Both the position numbers and the translations under genes were made by a program. Shown piece after piece: positions 1 through 6,134 of a stretch of 14,685 bases of DNA. Origin of the DNA: Alphaproteobacteria bacterium (lineage in GTDB: Bacteria > Pseudomonadota > Alphaproteobacteria > Micavibrionales > UBA2020); assembly GCA_020853455.1 (NCBI GenBank), contig JADYYV010000126.1, positions 1 through 14,685 of the forward strand, written 5' to 3'. Positions within the stretch are counted from its first letter, which is position 1. Every line of letters starts with the position of its first letter. Under the pieces are notes generated by a model. The model saw only the letters and a list, made by a program, of their open reading frames with translations, was not told where the DNA came from and did not search any database.

Positions 1-768
1 GTCCAAATCGTTATAAGTCACGACAGCTTCCGTGGACATCAATCCCTTGGGCATAATTTTTACATCGGGGAACATCGCCTGCAATTGTCGCGCATAATGC
101 CCGGAAGCGCCTGATGTCCAGCAGCTTATTACCCTCAAATCAGGAAACAACCGCGCTGCGTCAGGCACGTCCCTTAAAAGAGAGATAAGAAATATAGGGC
201 TCCAGACAGAAATAAACTGCAGATCACGCGCTTGCATAAGTGAAAAGAGGGTTTTCTCTTTCCATGTATTTATGTCCTGTGTTTTAGCCACATCGAATGA
301 AACGGCACTATGTTCATAAACAAACTTCCCCATTTCATGATCCAGATAGTCTGCATCTGAAACCCCCACAGGTACGCCGCCAATTAACTGAGGAGCACGC
401 GTTACGGGGCTCGTGGATAAGTATATCGAACCGGTAATCCCGAACTTGTTCAGTACGTTTTTAAGGCAGCATGACAATACTGTCCTGAAATCCCGCAGCC
501 CGGATGCAGAGTAAGGTATAAGCTTGGCACCCCCGGAACTTCCGCCGGTTTTTTCAAAAGCCACAGGGCTCCCTGAAAAAAGAATATCTGTTTTGCCGTT
601 GCAGATATCGCCGATATATCCTTCAAGCTGGCTGTAAACCGTCGGAGGCACTTGCGCCCTGAAGGCTTCCAGATTTTGCGGCGACCCGAGACCCTTCAAA
701 TATGAACAATCCCGGTTTTCGAGAAGCGTTTTTTCAAGCCATTCATGACCATACATGCGCGCCGTCAT
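1..768 (-). CDS. GH3-family acyl-acid-amido synthetase, partial (3' end beyond left edge)
   Basis: 256 codons are visible. GH3 proteins are adenylate-forming enzymes that activate a carboxylic acid with ATP and conjugate it to an amino acid. What I see matches the family: an N-terminal stretch with FRAQVPPTVY (about 36-45), the adenylation loop FEKTGGSSGGAKLIPYS (about 71-87), GGVPVG followed by SDADYLD (about 130-143), the SVWSPIFLISLL segment, and a distal KGLMSTEAVVT motif close to the left edge. The C-terminal half is outside the window. The start is the ATG at 766-768, which overlaps the stop of the upstream GNAT-like gene in an ATGA junction (4 bp), so the two are translationally coupled; a second in-frame ATG lies at 756. 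Plant GH3 enzymes act on hormones such as jasmonate and auxin, but the bacterial substrate cannot be inferred here. The family call is firm and the function is open. Confidence 0.88.
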   Translation of the reverse strand, partial: MTARMYGHEWLEKTLLENRDCSYLKGLGSPQNLEAFRAQVPPTVYSQLEGYIGDICNGKTDILFSGSPVAFEKTGGSSGGAKLIPYSASGLRDFRTVLSCCLKNVLNKFGITGSIYLSTSPVTRAPQLIGGVPVGVSDADYLDHEMGKFVYEHSAVSFDVAKTQDINTWKEKTLFSLMQARDLQFISVWSPIFLISLLRDVPDAARLFPDLRVISCWTSGASGHYARQLQAMFPDVKIMPKGLMSTEAVVTYNDLD

Positions 769-1508
769 GCGAGTTCCAGATCCCTGACAAGCTGCCTTTC
801 TGCGATGCGCCTTGCGAAAGGACGCATATTTTTAACATCAAGGCTGCAGATGCAAACGAGTTCGTCGCCATCGATATATCCCGGGTTCGCCTGCATAAAG
901 TAGCGAACATCCGGTTGAGACAGCTCTTGTTCCGATGGCATGGCGATATCTGGTTTTAATTGCCCCCGTTTATCAGGAAAACTGACGATCCCTGTTTTGG
1001 GGTTATACAGGCCACCAAACATGTTTCCAGCAAGAATATCTGCCAGCGGTTTAAGTTCGTTGTTTACATTAAAGGGATTGGGAAAGAAGGTGTTTGCAAA
1101 GGTCGAGATATATTTAAAAGTTCTGTGCCCCTTAACAAGCAAAAACCAATAGTGTGGCTGGCCGGGATTTTCATCCTGTATTTTTTTAACTTCACTAATC
1201 CACGCCCGTGACAGTTCCATCTGACCCCAGTGGGCTTTTTCAATCACCGTATCTCCTGAATAGACCACGCGTATGTCTTGGCTGTTCCAGCGAGATGAAT
1301 AAACGTGCAGCGTGGTGAAACCGATTAATCGCCCCTCATGAAATATCTGGATAACGCGATCCTTGTTTTTAAGGTCAGAATGAAAAAGGCCGGCATTTGT
1401 TCCGTCATATGCAGAAAAGTAAAGCGCCATCATATCGGCGATCTCCTGCGCTTGCAGACAGGCAACAGGAATAACCCTCGAAGAATAGGAGCTTCCGGAA
1501 AAAGGCAT
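765..1508 (-). CDS. GNAT-like protein coupled to the GH3 gene
   Basis: About 247 aa, soluble, with no signal peptide. The first half reads like a divergent GNAT fold: a helix (LQAQEIADMMALYFSAYD), paired strands with a turn (RVIQIFHEGRLIGFTTLHVY), then a strand-helix unit (VVYSGDTVIEKAHWGQMELSRAW) where acetyl-CoA would bind. The usual Q/RxxGxG/A loop is not intact, so acyl-CoA use is inferred only. A later segment, YWFLLVKGHRTFKYISTF, looks conserved in style, but I cannot name the subfamily. The gene ends in ATGA, shared with the GH3 start, and is the first gene after a strong promoter (1546-1574), so the pair forms an operon. I chose the ATG at 1506-1508. A GTG at 1518-1520 adds four residues and is possible; neither has a clear Shine-Dalgarno. 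A GNAT donating or modifying an amine next to an amide-forming GH3 suggests a small-molecule conjugation route (inference). Confidence 0.6.
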   Translation of the reverse strand: MPFSGSSYSSRVIPVACLQAQEIADMMALYFSAYDGTNAGLFHSDLKNKDRVIQIFHEGRLIGFTTLHVYSSRWNSQDIRVVYSGDTVIEKAHWGQMELSRAWISEVKKIQDENPGQPHYWFLLVKGHRTFKYISTFANTFFPNPFNVNNELKPLADILAGNMFGGLYNPKTGIVSFPDKRGQLKPDIAMPSEQELSQPDVRYFMQANPGYIDGDELVCICSLDVKNMRPFARRIAERQLVRDLELA

Positions 1509-1545
1509 TTTTCGTATCACTTACAAGGTGTTTTAAGACAAAGGG

Positions 1546-1574
1546 ATTATATTTTTACGAAAAGTGTACGGCAA
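1546..1574 (-). promoter_or_regulatory. sigma70-type promoter of the GNAT-GH3 operon
   Basis: Read on the minus strand, a -35 TTGCCG (1569-1574) and a perfect -10 TATAAT (1546-1551) are separated by exactly 17 bp. The predicted transcription start is near 1539, about 20-30 nt before the first gene of the pair. This is one of the best promoter matches in the window. Confidence 0.65.
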
Positions 1575-2039
1575 GCAGTAGATTGGATGCAAAATTCCGT
1601 TTCCTCAAATAAAATCAGTGAAATAGTAGCCAGGCGGACATTAAAAGCTTTTAGGGGGCATCATTTTCCGAAATATTCAGTGCTGGGCACGAATGATTTC
1701 GATACGCCTAAAGCCCCAGCATCAAGTGGGCAAAGGCTCTCAACATGGCGAACACCCGTCAAAAAGAGCAATTAAATGATACGGTTGTATACGGATTGAC
1801 GTATCAGCCCGGCTACCACACAAAAATATGCGCTAATAACGACATTACGTCGGTTTCGCAAGCACCCTGGAACGCCGCTACGCCTCGCACGAAAAAATGC
1901 CGGGTTCTTCCACCAAATCCCGCCTCGCCGCTAAACTAAACAGCCACGCCGCCGAAGCGAAAGCAAGAGAACCGGAAAAATATTTCAAAAGCGGTTCGGA
2001 AAAAGCTGTAGCGGCGAAACGGTTTTGGCAGATATGTTC
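1575..2039. other. Intergenic stretch, probably with decayed coding sequence
   Basis: No convincing intact gene lies between the GNAT-GH3 promoter and the stop of the 155-aa gene. A plus-strand frame open from about 1851 to 2094 has protein-like composition (Ala/Glu/Lys/Ser-rich) up to about 2035, after an ATG at 1897. It has no Shine-Dalgarno, is preceded by tandem TAA stops in the same frame (about 1833-1838), and runs antisense into the neighbouring gene. It may be the tail of a degraded gene. Another short open frame, starting with the ATG at 1745, has neither a ribosome binding site nor coding character. I see no RNA gene or repeat here. Confidence 0.4.
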
Positions 2040-2507
2040 TCAGCCCAACGCATTCAGCCAGGTCGGCTTCGGCCGAAACGGCTCGTACACGTAGTTCGGA
2101 TCGACGGTTACAACAATCGTGTCCATGCCCTGTTCTTTTCTGGCGCTGAGATGAAATGAAACATCGAGTGCGCGGGCCAGATCATCAAGCTTTTTGAAGC
2201 TTGCCGTTTCCGTCACATCCAGCCCCTTCAAATCTGCCAGCTGTGCCTCGCCCCTGCCGAAAAGCGCATAGCCTGTTCCCACCATTGCGGAAAGCGCGCC
2301 ATCTTTGCCGATTTGAAACGAAGGCCCGGCGTTCGCAAACCGCGATTCAGTATATGTCGCGAGTGCGTCGGGTAACGATTGGAAGACCTGCGTCAGCCAC
2401 CTGTCAAAAAATCTCGCCGCCGTGTCTTCTCCCGGCTTCGGTTCGGAGCGCATGGCGCGGATACGGTACCCGATAGATTGTTCCGTTTGATTGTTTTCCT
2501 GTCTCAT
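2040..2507 (-). CDS. Hypothetical protein, 155 aa
   Basis: I do not recognise this family. The product is soluble, without signal peptide or membrane segments. It is charged at the N-terminus and then mixed alpha/beta in appearance, with a FFDRWLTQVFQSLPDALATY helix (about 33-52), a glycine-rich central stretch (SAMVGTGYALFGRGEAQ) and a Pro/aromatic-rich C-terminus (VYEPFRPKPTWLNALG). The start is well supported: AGGAAGGA lies about 8 nt before the ATG at 2505-2507. The gene stands alone. Its upstream region contains two tandem hairpins (2528-2577) that would sit in its 5' leader, so post-transcriptional control is possible. No promoter could be assigned with confidence. It is likely real because of the strong ribosome binding site and coding composition; its function is unknown. 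Confidence 0.7.
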   Translation of the reverse strand: MRQENNQTEQSIGYRIRAMRSEPKPGEDTAARFFDRWLTQVFQSLPDALATYTESRFANAGPSFQIGKDGALSAMVGTGYALFGRGEAQLADLKGLDVTETASFKKLDDLARALDVSFHLSARKEQGMDTIVVTVDPNYVYEPFRPKPTWLNALG

Positions 2508-2527
2508 AAATATTTCCTTCCTTATAA

Positions 2528-2577
2528 CGCCCGCTTCGCAGGGCGCATTTGTGCCGCGCGTGTCTTCACATGCGGCG
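2528..2577. other. Two tandem hairpins in the leader of the 155-aa gene
   Basis: The first hairpin pairs CGCCC (2528-2532) with GGGCG (2541-2545), with an inner GC-TTC-GC. The second pairs GCC..GCGTGT (2553-2563) with ACATGCGGC (2568-2576) around a CTTC loop, with one 2-nt bulge. Both lie just upstream of the Shine-Dalgarno of the 155-aa gene (minus strand). No T-run follows either, so they are not intrinsic terminators. A 5-codon ORF with a good Shine-Dalgarno (ATG at 2623-2625, minus) precedes them. Function unknown. Confidence 0.35.
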
Positions 2578-2686
2578 TTGGGTTGAATGGCGTTAAATGG
2601 CGATGCTTTATGTGGAAAAAATCATGATCCGTCTCCTATCCAGCTGTCTTCTGTTCAGGGACGGATGCACCACAGGAAATATGTGC

Positions 2687-2730
2687 GCAAACAATAAAAC
2701 AGCCCTGAACATTCAAGTTCAACGGCTGTT
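2687..2730 (-). terminator. Intrinsic terminator, minus strand
   Basis: AACAGCC (2698-2704) pairs with GGCTGTT (2724-2730), and the stem extends through TGAAC/GTTCA (2706-2710/2717-2721) to a 6-nt loop. On the minus strand the hairpin is followed by TTTTATTGTTT, a T-rich tract as in rho-independent terminators. The plus-strand side has no T-run. It lies about 180 bp before the next minus-strand gene start, so it ends a transcript that begins inside this intergenic region. Confidence 0.55.
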
Positions 2731-2805
2731 CTGGCGTGTCGTACTGTGTTGGCCCAGGCTTGAAACAGACCTCGAAAACCGCTCTGGCACAAGTTGCACG
2801 ATGCG
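2690..2805 (-). ncRNA. Candidate small RNA (about 115 nt)
   Basis: A minus-strand promoter (-35 perfect TTGACA at 2834-2839, 17-bp spacer, -10 TACCTT at 2811-2816) and the terminator at 2687-2730 define a transcript from about 2804 to 2690 that contains no credible ORF. The RNA would end in the terminator hairpin and a U-rich tail, the form typical of Hfq-type small RNAs. It matches no RNA family I can recognise (not 6S, SRP, tmRNA or RNase P). The weak point is the -10. The call rests on promoter plus terminator only. Confidence 0.35.
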
Positions 2806-2810
2806 AATTC

Positions 2811-2839
2811 AAGGTAGCGTTGTTTTGGTGTTATGTCAA
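2811..2839 (-). promoter_or_regulatory. Promoter of the candidate small RNA
   Basis: Consensus -35 TTGACA (minus strand; 2834-2839) with a 17-bp spacer to TACCTT (2811-2816), which matches the -10 consensus at three of six positions. There is no gene start within 300 bp downstream on this strand, while an intrinsic terminator lies about 75 bp downstream. Confidence 0.4.
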
Positions 2840-2963
2840 CTAAATTCCACGCTGTAACTGCACCCGCACACCTCGCACGTTCATGCACATGCTTGCCAGG
2901 GATAAAAATTTCACGTTGCAGATCAGGCAAATAAGCGCCCTATGCGCGTTGCCAGACCAAGCA

Positions 2964-3050
2964 CAGGCGCAAGCCTGCCAGTGGCGAACCCGCCCTTGTC
3001 CACCGGCTGCGCAGCAAAGCTGCTTCAGGTGGCAGGCCGCATGAGGCCTG
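2964..3050. repeat. Cluster of alternative hairpins built from CAGGC/GCCTG elements
   Basis: Several perfect inverted repeats lie within 87 bp: CAGGC-GCAA-GCCTG (2964-2977, a GNRA loop on the plus strand); GCCTGCCA (2973-2980) with TGGCAGGC (3030-3037); GGCG-AACC-CGCC (2983-2994); GCAGC-AAA-GCTGC (3011-3023); and CAGGCC-GCATGA-GGCCTG (3033-3050). The first, second and last share arms and so cannot all form together. No T-run follows. This is strongly structured DNA or RNA of unknown role, between a candidate small RNA and a small ORF. Confidence 0.5.
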
Positions 3051-3088
3051 TCACCCCGAAGCATTTATAAACTTGCAGGGGGACACAG

Positions 3089-3187
3089 GTGACGCAAGAG
3101 CCCCATCCCATGTGGCACATCTATTTCCGCCATCTCAGCAACAATGACATTTACGTTGGCTCGTTCGATTTTCAGGGTATTTGCTGA
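3089..3187 (+). CDS. Possible 32-aa ORF with strong Shine-Dalgarno
   Basis: A GTG-started ORF of 32 codons follows an AGGGGGA Shine-Dalgarno-like run (3076-3082) at good spacing. The peptide reads in part MWHIYFRHLSNNDIYVGSFD, which looks like real coding sequence (alternating hydrophobic and aromatic residues) rather than a random frame. It runs 16 bp into the 3' end of the convergent Sel1-repeat gene. It could be a genuine micro-protein, or the first exon-like remnant of a truncated gene. I do not recognise the family. Confidence 0.3.
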   Translation: MTQEPHPMWHIYFRHLSNNDIYVGSFDFQGIC

Positions 3188-4659
3188 CAGCGATCTATGC
3201 GGCCTAGGCAACTATTCACCAAAGTGAAAAGCTCCTTCAGTCTTTCTGGTGATAATCGTTTACCAATTTCGTCTCTTTCAGAAAGATGGCTATTCCCGAA
3301 CGCAAGCCAAAACCATGCGCGCTCATCATTTTTTTTCACGCCTTGACCACTCGCGTAAAGCTTGCCGAGATCATACATGGAGCTATACCAGTTTTGTTTC
3401 GCTGCCTTTTCTAGCCACTTTGCAGCGGAAGAATAATCTTGAGATACGCCCTGCCCGGTTAAATATAGGCGTCCAATAGCATCTTGCGCTTCCGCATCTC
3501 CCAGTTCTGCACTTTGGAGAAACAACTTGGCCGCCATCTCATAGTTCTGCGGGACATCAATCCCCTTCACATACATTTGTCCCATCAAAAACTTGTCATG
3601 CGCGTTACCTTGTTGGGCCATCTGTTCTAACCATTTGGCTTGTTCTTCTAAAGTCTTCGGCATGGGAGCCCACTTCTTTACACGGGCCTCAACTTCCGCC
3701 TTCTGTTCGGGTGTCAGATGCGATGCAGCTGCCGCAACATCCACCTCACCCTGATAAAACGGCTCAGGCCCCATAACTGGTGATTTGTCAGCCAATAGCA
3801 GCCAAAAATATGCTTCTCGATAATCAGGCTTGATTTGAAAGCCATCGCCCTTGAAATATTGAACGCCAATAAACCCTTGGGCATCTTTATTTCCATGATA
3901 CGCGGCTTTTCTCCACCACCGTGCAACATCCTTATAGTCACAGTTGTTCACAACGCCTTCATCGCACAGGCGAGCCATTAACACAGAGGACTTTCCATGG
4001 CCTTGGTTTCCAGCCTTACTAAACCACTCTGCAGCTTCGGCATGACTATTATCGATTTCATAGTATACACCCATAGCATACTGCGCTGCTGTATCTCCGG
4101 ATTCTGCTTTTTGACGAAGATTATCTACCGACTCTGAAGACTGCGGCTCCATATATGCGTGAATATTTTTCGCGACGTCCTTATCAAGTTGTCCGTGTGG
4201 TCCACGCCACTGGGTTATATTGACGATTTTTTCTATATTGGTTTCAAAAGCTCGTATCTTTGCAGGCCAGTCGCTACAGCCGGTATCTCTTGGAATTTTA
4301 TGTATTGCACCGTTTATTGTGACTGAAGTTATTATTCCTGCCTGATCTGTTGCATACATACGGCAGTCGACGCGCTCCGGAATAGAGAAATAATCTGCTT
4401 CTCTTAAAGCTTGATTTAATTCGGAAACTTGTTGAGGTAAAAGAGTCGTTGTGTATATTCCGACTTTCTTTACGAAGTTTTCTCCTGTGTATGTGACTTT
4501 GCCACTCCCACTTATCACAACTTTATAAGCGGGACACCGCCCCATACCAAAACATCGTGTGCGCTCTAATGTAATTTCATCAAACGCAGGGCTGAAGTTT
4601 TCTGCACGAGCAGAAGAAAAAATTAAAATAGCGACAAGAAAATATATGATAAGCTTCAT
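3172..4659 (-). CDS. Secreted DUF6438 / Sel1-repeat protein
   Basis: 495 aa from the chosen start. A Sec signal peptide (MKLIIYFLVAILIFSSARA) is followed by a DUF6438 domain (about 24-130: LERTRCFGMGRCPAYKVVI, DADYF-like EADYFSIP, TDQAGIITSVTING). About six Sel1-like repeats follow, e.g. AQYAMGVYYEI, FIGVQYFKGDG, FLMGQMYVKG, AIGRLYLTGQG, DLGKLYASGQG, with a cysteine pair near the C-terminus. Sel1 repeats are alpha-alpha solenoids that mediate protein contacts, so a periplasmic or surface scaffold role is likely. I chose the ATG at 4657-4659 because it gives a clean signal peptide. An in-frame GTG at 4711-4713 would add 18 residues, but it lies upstream of the predicted -10. The gene is AT-richer than everything to its right and is divergent from the gene at 4741. 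Partner and substrate are unknown. Confidence 0.85.
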   Translation of the reverse strand: MKLIIYFLVAILIFSSARAENFSPAFDEITLERTRCFGMGRCPAYKVVISGSGKVTYTGENFVKKVGIYTTTLLPQQVSELNQALREADYFSIPERVDCRMYATDQAGIITSVTINGAIHKIPRDTGCSDWPAKIRAFETNIEKIVNITQWRGPHGQLDKDVAKNIHAYMEPQSSESVDNLRQKAESGDTAAQYAMGVYYEIDNSHAEAAEWFSKAGNQGHGKSSVLMARLCDEGVVNNCDYKDVARWWRKAAYHGNKDAQGFIGVQYFKGDGFQIKPDYREAYFWLLLADKSPVMGPEPFYQGEVDVAAAASHLTPEQKAEVEARVKKWAPMPKTLEEQAKWLEQMAQQGNAHDKFLMGQMYVKGIDVPQNYEMAAKLFLQSAELGDAEAQDAIGRLYLTGQGVSQDYSSAAKWLEKAAKQNWYSSMYDLGKLYASGQGVKKNDERAWFWLAFGNSHLSERDEIGKRLSPERLKELFTLVNSCLGRIDRCQQIP

Positions 4660-4678
4660 AAACACCGCGAAAAAAATA

Positions 4679-4707
4679 CTGACAAATTTTTGATATAAAA
4701 ATACTAC
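4679..4707 (+). promoter_or_regulatory. Possible promoter of the gene at 4741
   Basis: CTGACA (4679-4684), a 17-bp spacer and TACTAC (4702-4707) precede the gene at 4741. The -35 is one base from consensus and the -10 is weak. Its -10 is shared with that of the divergent Sel1-repeat gene. Confidence 0.35.
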
Positions 4708-4729
4708 ACTCACGGCACGTAAAGAACAA
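4701..4729 (-). promoter_or_regulatory. Possible promoter of the Sel1-repeat gene
   Basis: Minus-strand TTGTTC (4724-4729), a 17-bp spacer and TAGTAT (4701-4706) place a start near 4694, about 35 nt before the ATG at 4659. This supports that ATG over the upstream GTG. It overlaps the candidate plus-strand promoter at 4679-4707. Confidence 0.35.
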
Positions 4730-4740
4730 GGAGCGCAGCT

Positions 4741-5412
4741 ATGAACACCGCAGATCCGGCGACACCGCCGCAGAAAAAAGGCCTGGGCACGGGCGCCGTC
4801 ATCCTGATTGCGGCGGCGGTTTCCGTTGTGACGGTATGGCTGTGCTTTACGCTTTTATTCCCCTCCTCCATCAGGCCCGTGACGCTGGACGCGCAGGAAC
4901 AGGCGGCGCTGCAAAAGAAAGTCCGGACGCTTCATCTGGACCTCGAAACCGCGCCGGCAGCCGCGCAGGGCGGCAGGGACGAACGCGTGCTGGAACCCGA
5001 GCCCTATAGCGAAGAAAATGCGCAGCGCGATATTACCTTCACCGAGCGCGAGGTAAACGCGCGGCTGGCCACCAACACGGACCTTGCGGGCAAAGTTGCG
5101 ATCGACCTGTCGGCGGGGCTGGTGAGCGCGAAGGCGCTGATCCCGCTCGATCCGGACATGCCGGTCTTTGGCGGCAAAACGCTGAAAATTTCGGCCGGCA
5201 TGGCACTGGGCTTTAAAAACGGGCGGCCGCAAGTGATTTTACGCGGCGTCAGCGTCTGGGGCGTGCCCATCCCCAACGACTGGCTGGGACAACTGAAAAA
5301 CGTCGATCTTGTCGAACAATACGGCGATGCCGGCTTCTGGAAGTCCTTCGCCGCCGGCGTTGACAATATCGCCGTCGGCAACGGCACCCTGACCATCCGC
5401 CTGCGCGAATAG
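4741..5412 (+). CDS. Membrane-anchored hypothetical protein
   Basis: 223 aa. A short cytoplasmic N-terminus is followed by one transmembrane helix (about 18-41, GAVILIAAAVSVVTVWLCFTLLF), an acidic linker, and a beta-rich domain outside the membrane. That domain includes ITFTEREVNARLATNTDLAG, a GLVSAKALIPLD strand, GGKTLKISAGMAL and SVWGVPIPNDWLGQLKNVDL. The pattern of a T/S-E-R-E-x-N motif followed by amphipathic strands and a GVP(I/L)P segment recalls lipid-facing beta-sheet domains of the DUF2140/YpmS type, but this is only a resemblance. The Shine-Dalgarno AAGGAG lies about 8 nt before the ATG. The gene is divergent from the Sel1-repeat gene and convergent with the b561 gene, so it is probably transcribed alone. 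Function unknown. Confidence 0.75.
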   Translation: MNTADPATPPQKKGLGTGAVILIAAAVSVVTVWLCFTLLFPSSIRPVTLDAQEQAALQKKVRTLHLDLETAPAAAQGGRDERVLEPEPYSEENAQRDITFTEREVNARLATNTDLAGKVAIDLSAGLVSAKALIPLDPDMPVFGGKTLKISAGMALGFKNGRPQVILRGVSVWGVPIPNDWLGQLKNVDLVEQYGDAGFWKSFAAGVDNIAVGNGTLTIRLRE

Positions 5413-5454
5413 CCGCGACGGGGCAAAGGTGCCAACGTAAATTGATTTTAAACC

Positions 5455-5976
5455 TCAGGTCATCCGCGACAAAAGGTTTTGGCGGTTCACAATCATATGT
5501 TTGGCGACGCCTGCGGCGTGGAGGGAGATGAGAAGAATCAGGATCCAGGCGTTTGCCGCGTGAATCTCCGCCAGCGTTTCGGCCCATTCGCCGGTATATT
5601 CCGTTTCCTGCTTTTCGATTTTTTCGCGACCGCCGTGTTTGTATTCCGTCTCGGTCACGGCCTTTTGCGGCGCGTTGTAAATCACCAGCCCCATCAACGG
5701 CTGCAGCAGCAAAAGCACGATCATCAGCGACTGGACGGTTTTGGCGGCGCGGATATTAAAACCGCCGATCGCGGCCGGATAAGGCGGCCGCGGATATATT
5801 TTTCCAAGCACAAGCCTTGCGACCGTCATCAAAAGCAGCGTCAGGCCCAGCGCCAGATGCGCGGTTAAGGCCTGGCTGCCCGCATCTTCCATGTTGAACC
5901 CGACAAAAATCACCGCCACAAAAAGCATGGCGCTGAACCAATGGACGATTTTGCGGGGGAGGGCGAATTTGTTCAT
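5455..5976 (-). CDS. Cytochrome b561 family protein (CybB type)
   Basis: 173 aa, the usual size for this family (E. coli CybB is about 176 aa). Four transmembrane helices are visible. Four histidines are placed like the di-haem ligands of CybB: H12 in helix 1 (IVHWFSAMLF), H40 in helix 2 (LTAHLALGL), and H139 and H153 in the last helix (EIHAANAWILILLISLHAAG), 14 residues apart. CybB-type proteins are inner-membrane quinol oxidoreductases, known to pass electrons between ubiquinol and superoxide in E. coli. The loop between helices 3 and 4 is long and charged (about 105-131, KHGGREKIEKQETEY). I chose the ATG at 5974-5976 because the Shine-Dalgarno (AAAAAGG) would overlap the alternative ATG at 5980-5982. 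The gene is convergent with the gene at 4741; an AT-rich gap with repeats lies upstream. Confidence 0.87.
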   Translation of the reverse strand: MNKFALPRKIVHWFSAMLFVAVIFVGFNMEDAGSQALTAHLALGLTLLLMTVARLVLGKIYPRPPYPAAIGGFNIRAAKTVQSLMIVLLLLQPLMGLVIYNAPQKAVTETEYKHGGREKIEKQETEYTGEWAETLAEIHAANAWILILLISLHAAGVAKHMIVNRQNLLSRMT

Positions 5977-6134
5977 GCGCATCCTTTTTCAACAGGCGCA
6001 CCATGACGGCGCGGCAGTATTCTATGCGGCGTGGCTGAAGCTAAGCTGAAAGCGGTTGAAAAAAATCACGGCTGGCGGCGCAGGTTGATTTTCATTCCGG
6101 GTCTGCAATCGTGCAAATCCGGCCGTTTTCCCTC

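Noticed and set aside
2655..2930. Minus-strand open frame of 91 codons across the sRNA region
   Set aside because: No ribosome binding site, and it reads through a promoter and a terminator hairpin; its composition (many Cys, Trp, Arg) is not gene-like.
2640..3090. Housekeeping RNA (6S, tmRNA, SRP or RNase P) in the structured gap
   Set aside because: None of their conserved core sequences (for example the RNase P GAGGAAAGTC-type core or a tmRNA T-arm/CCA end) is present.
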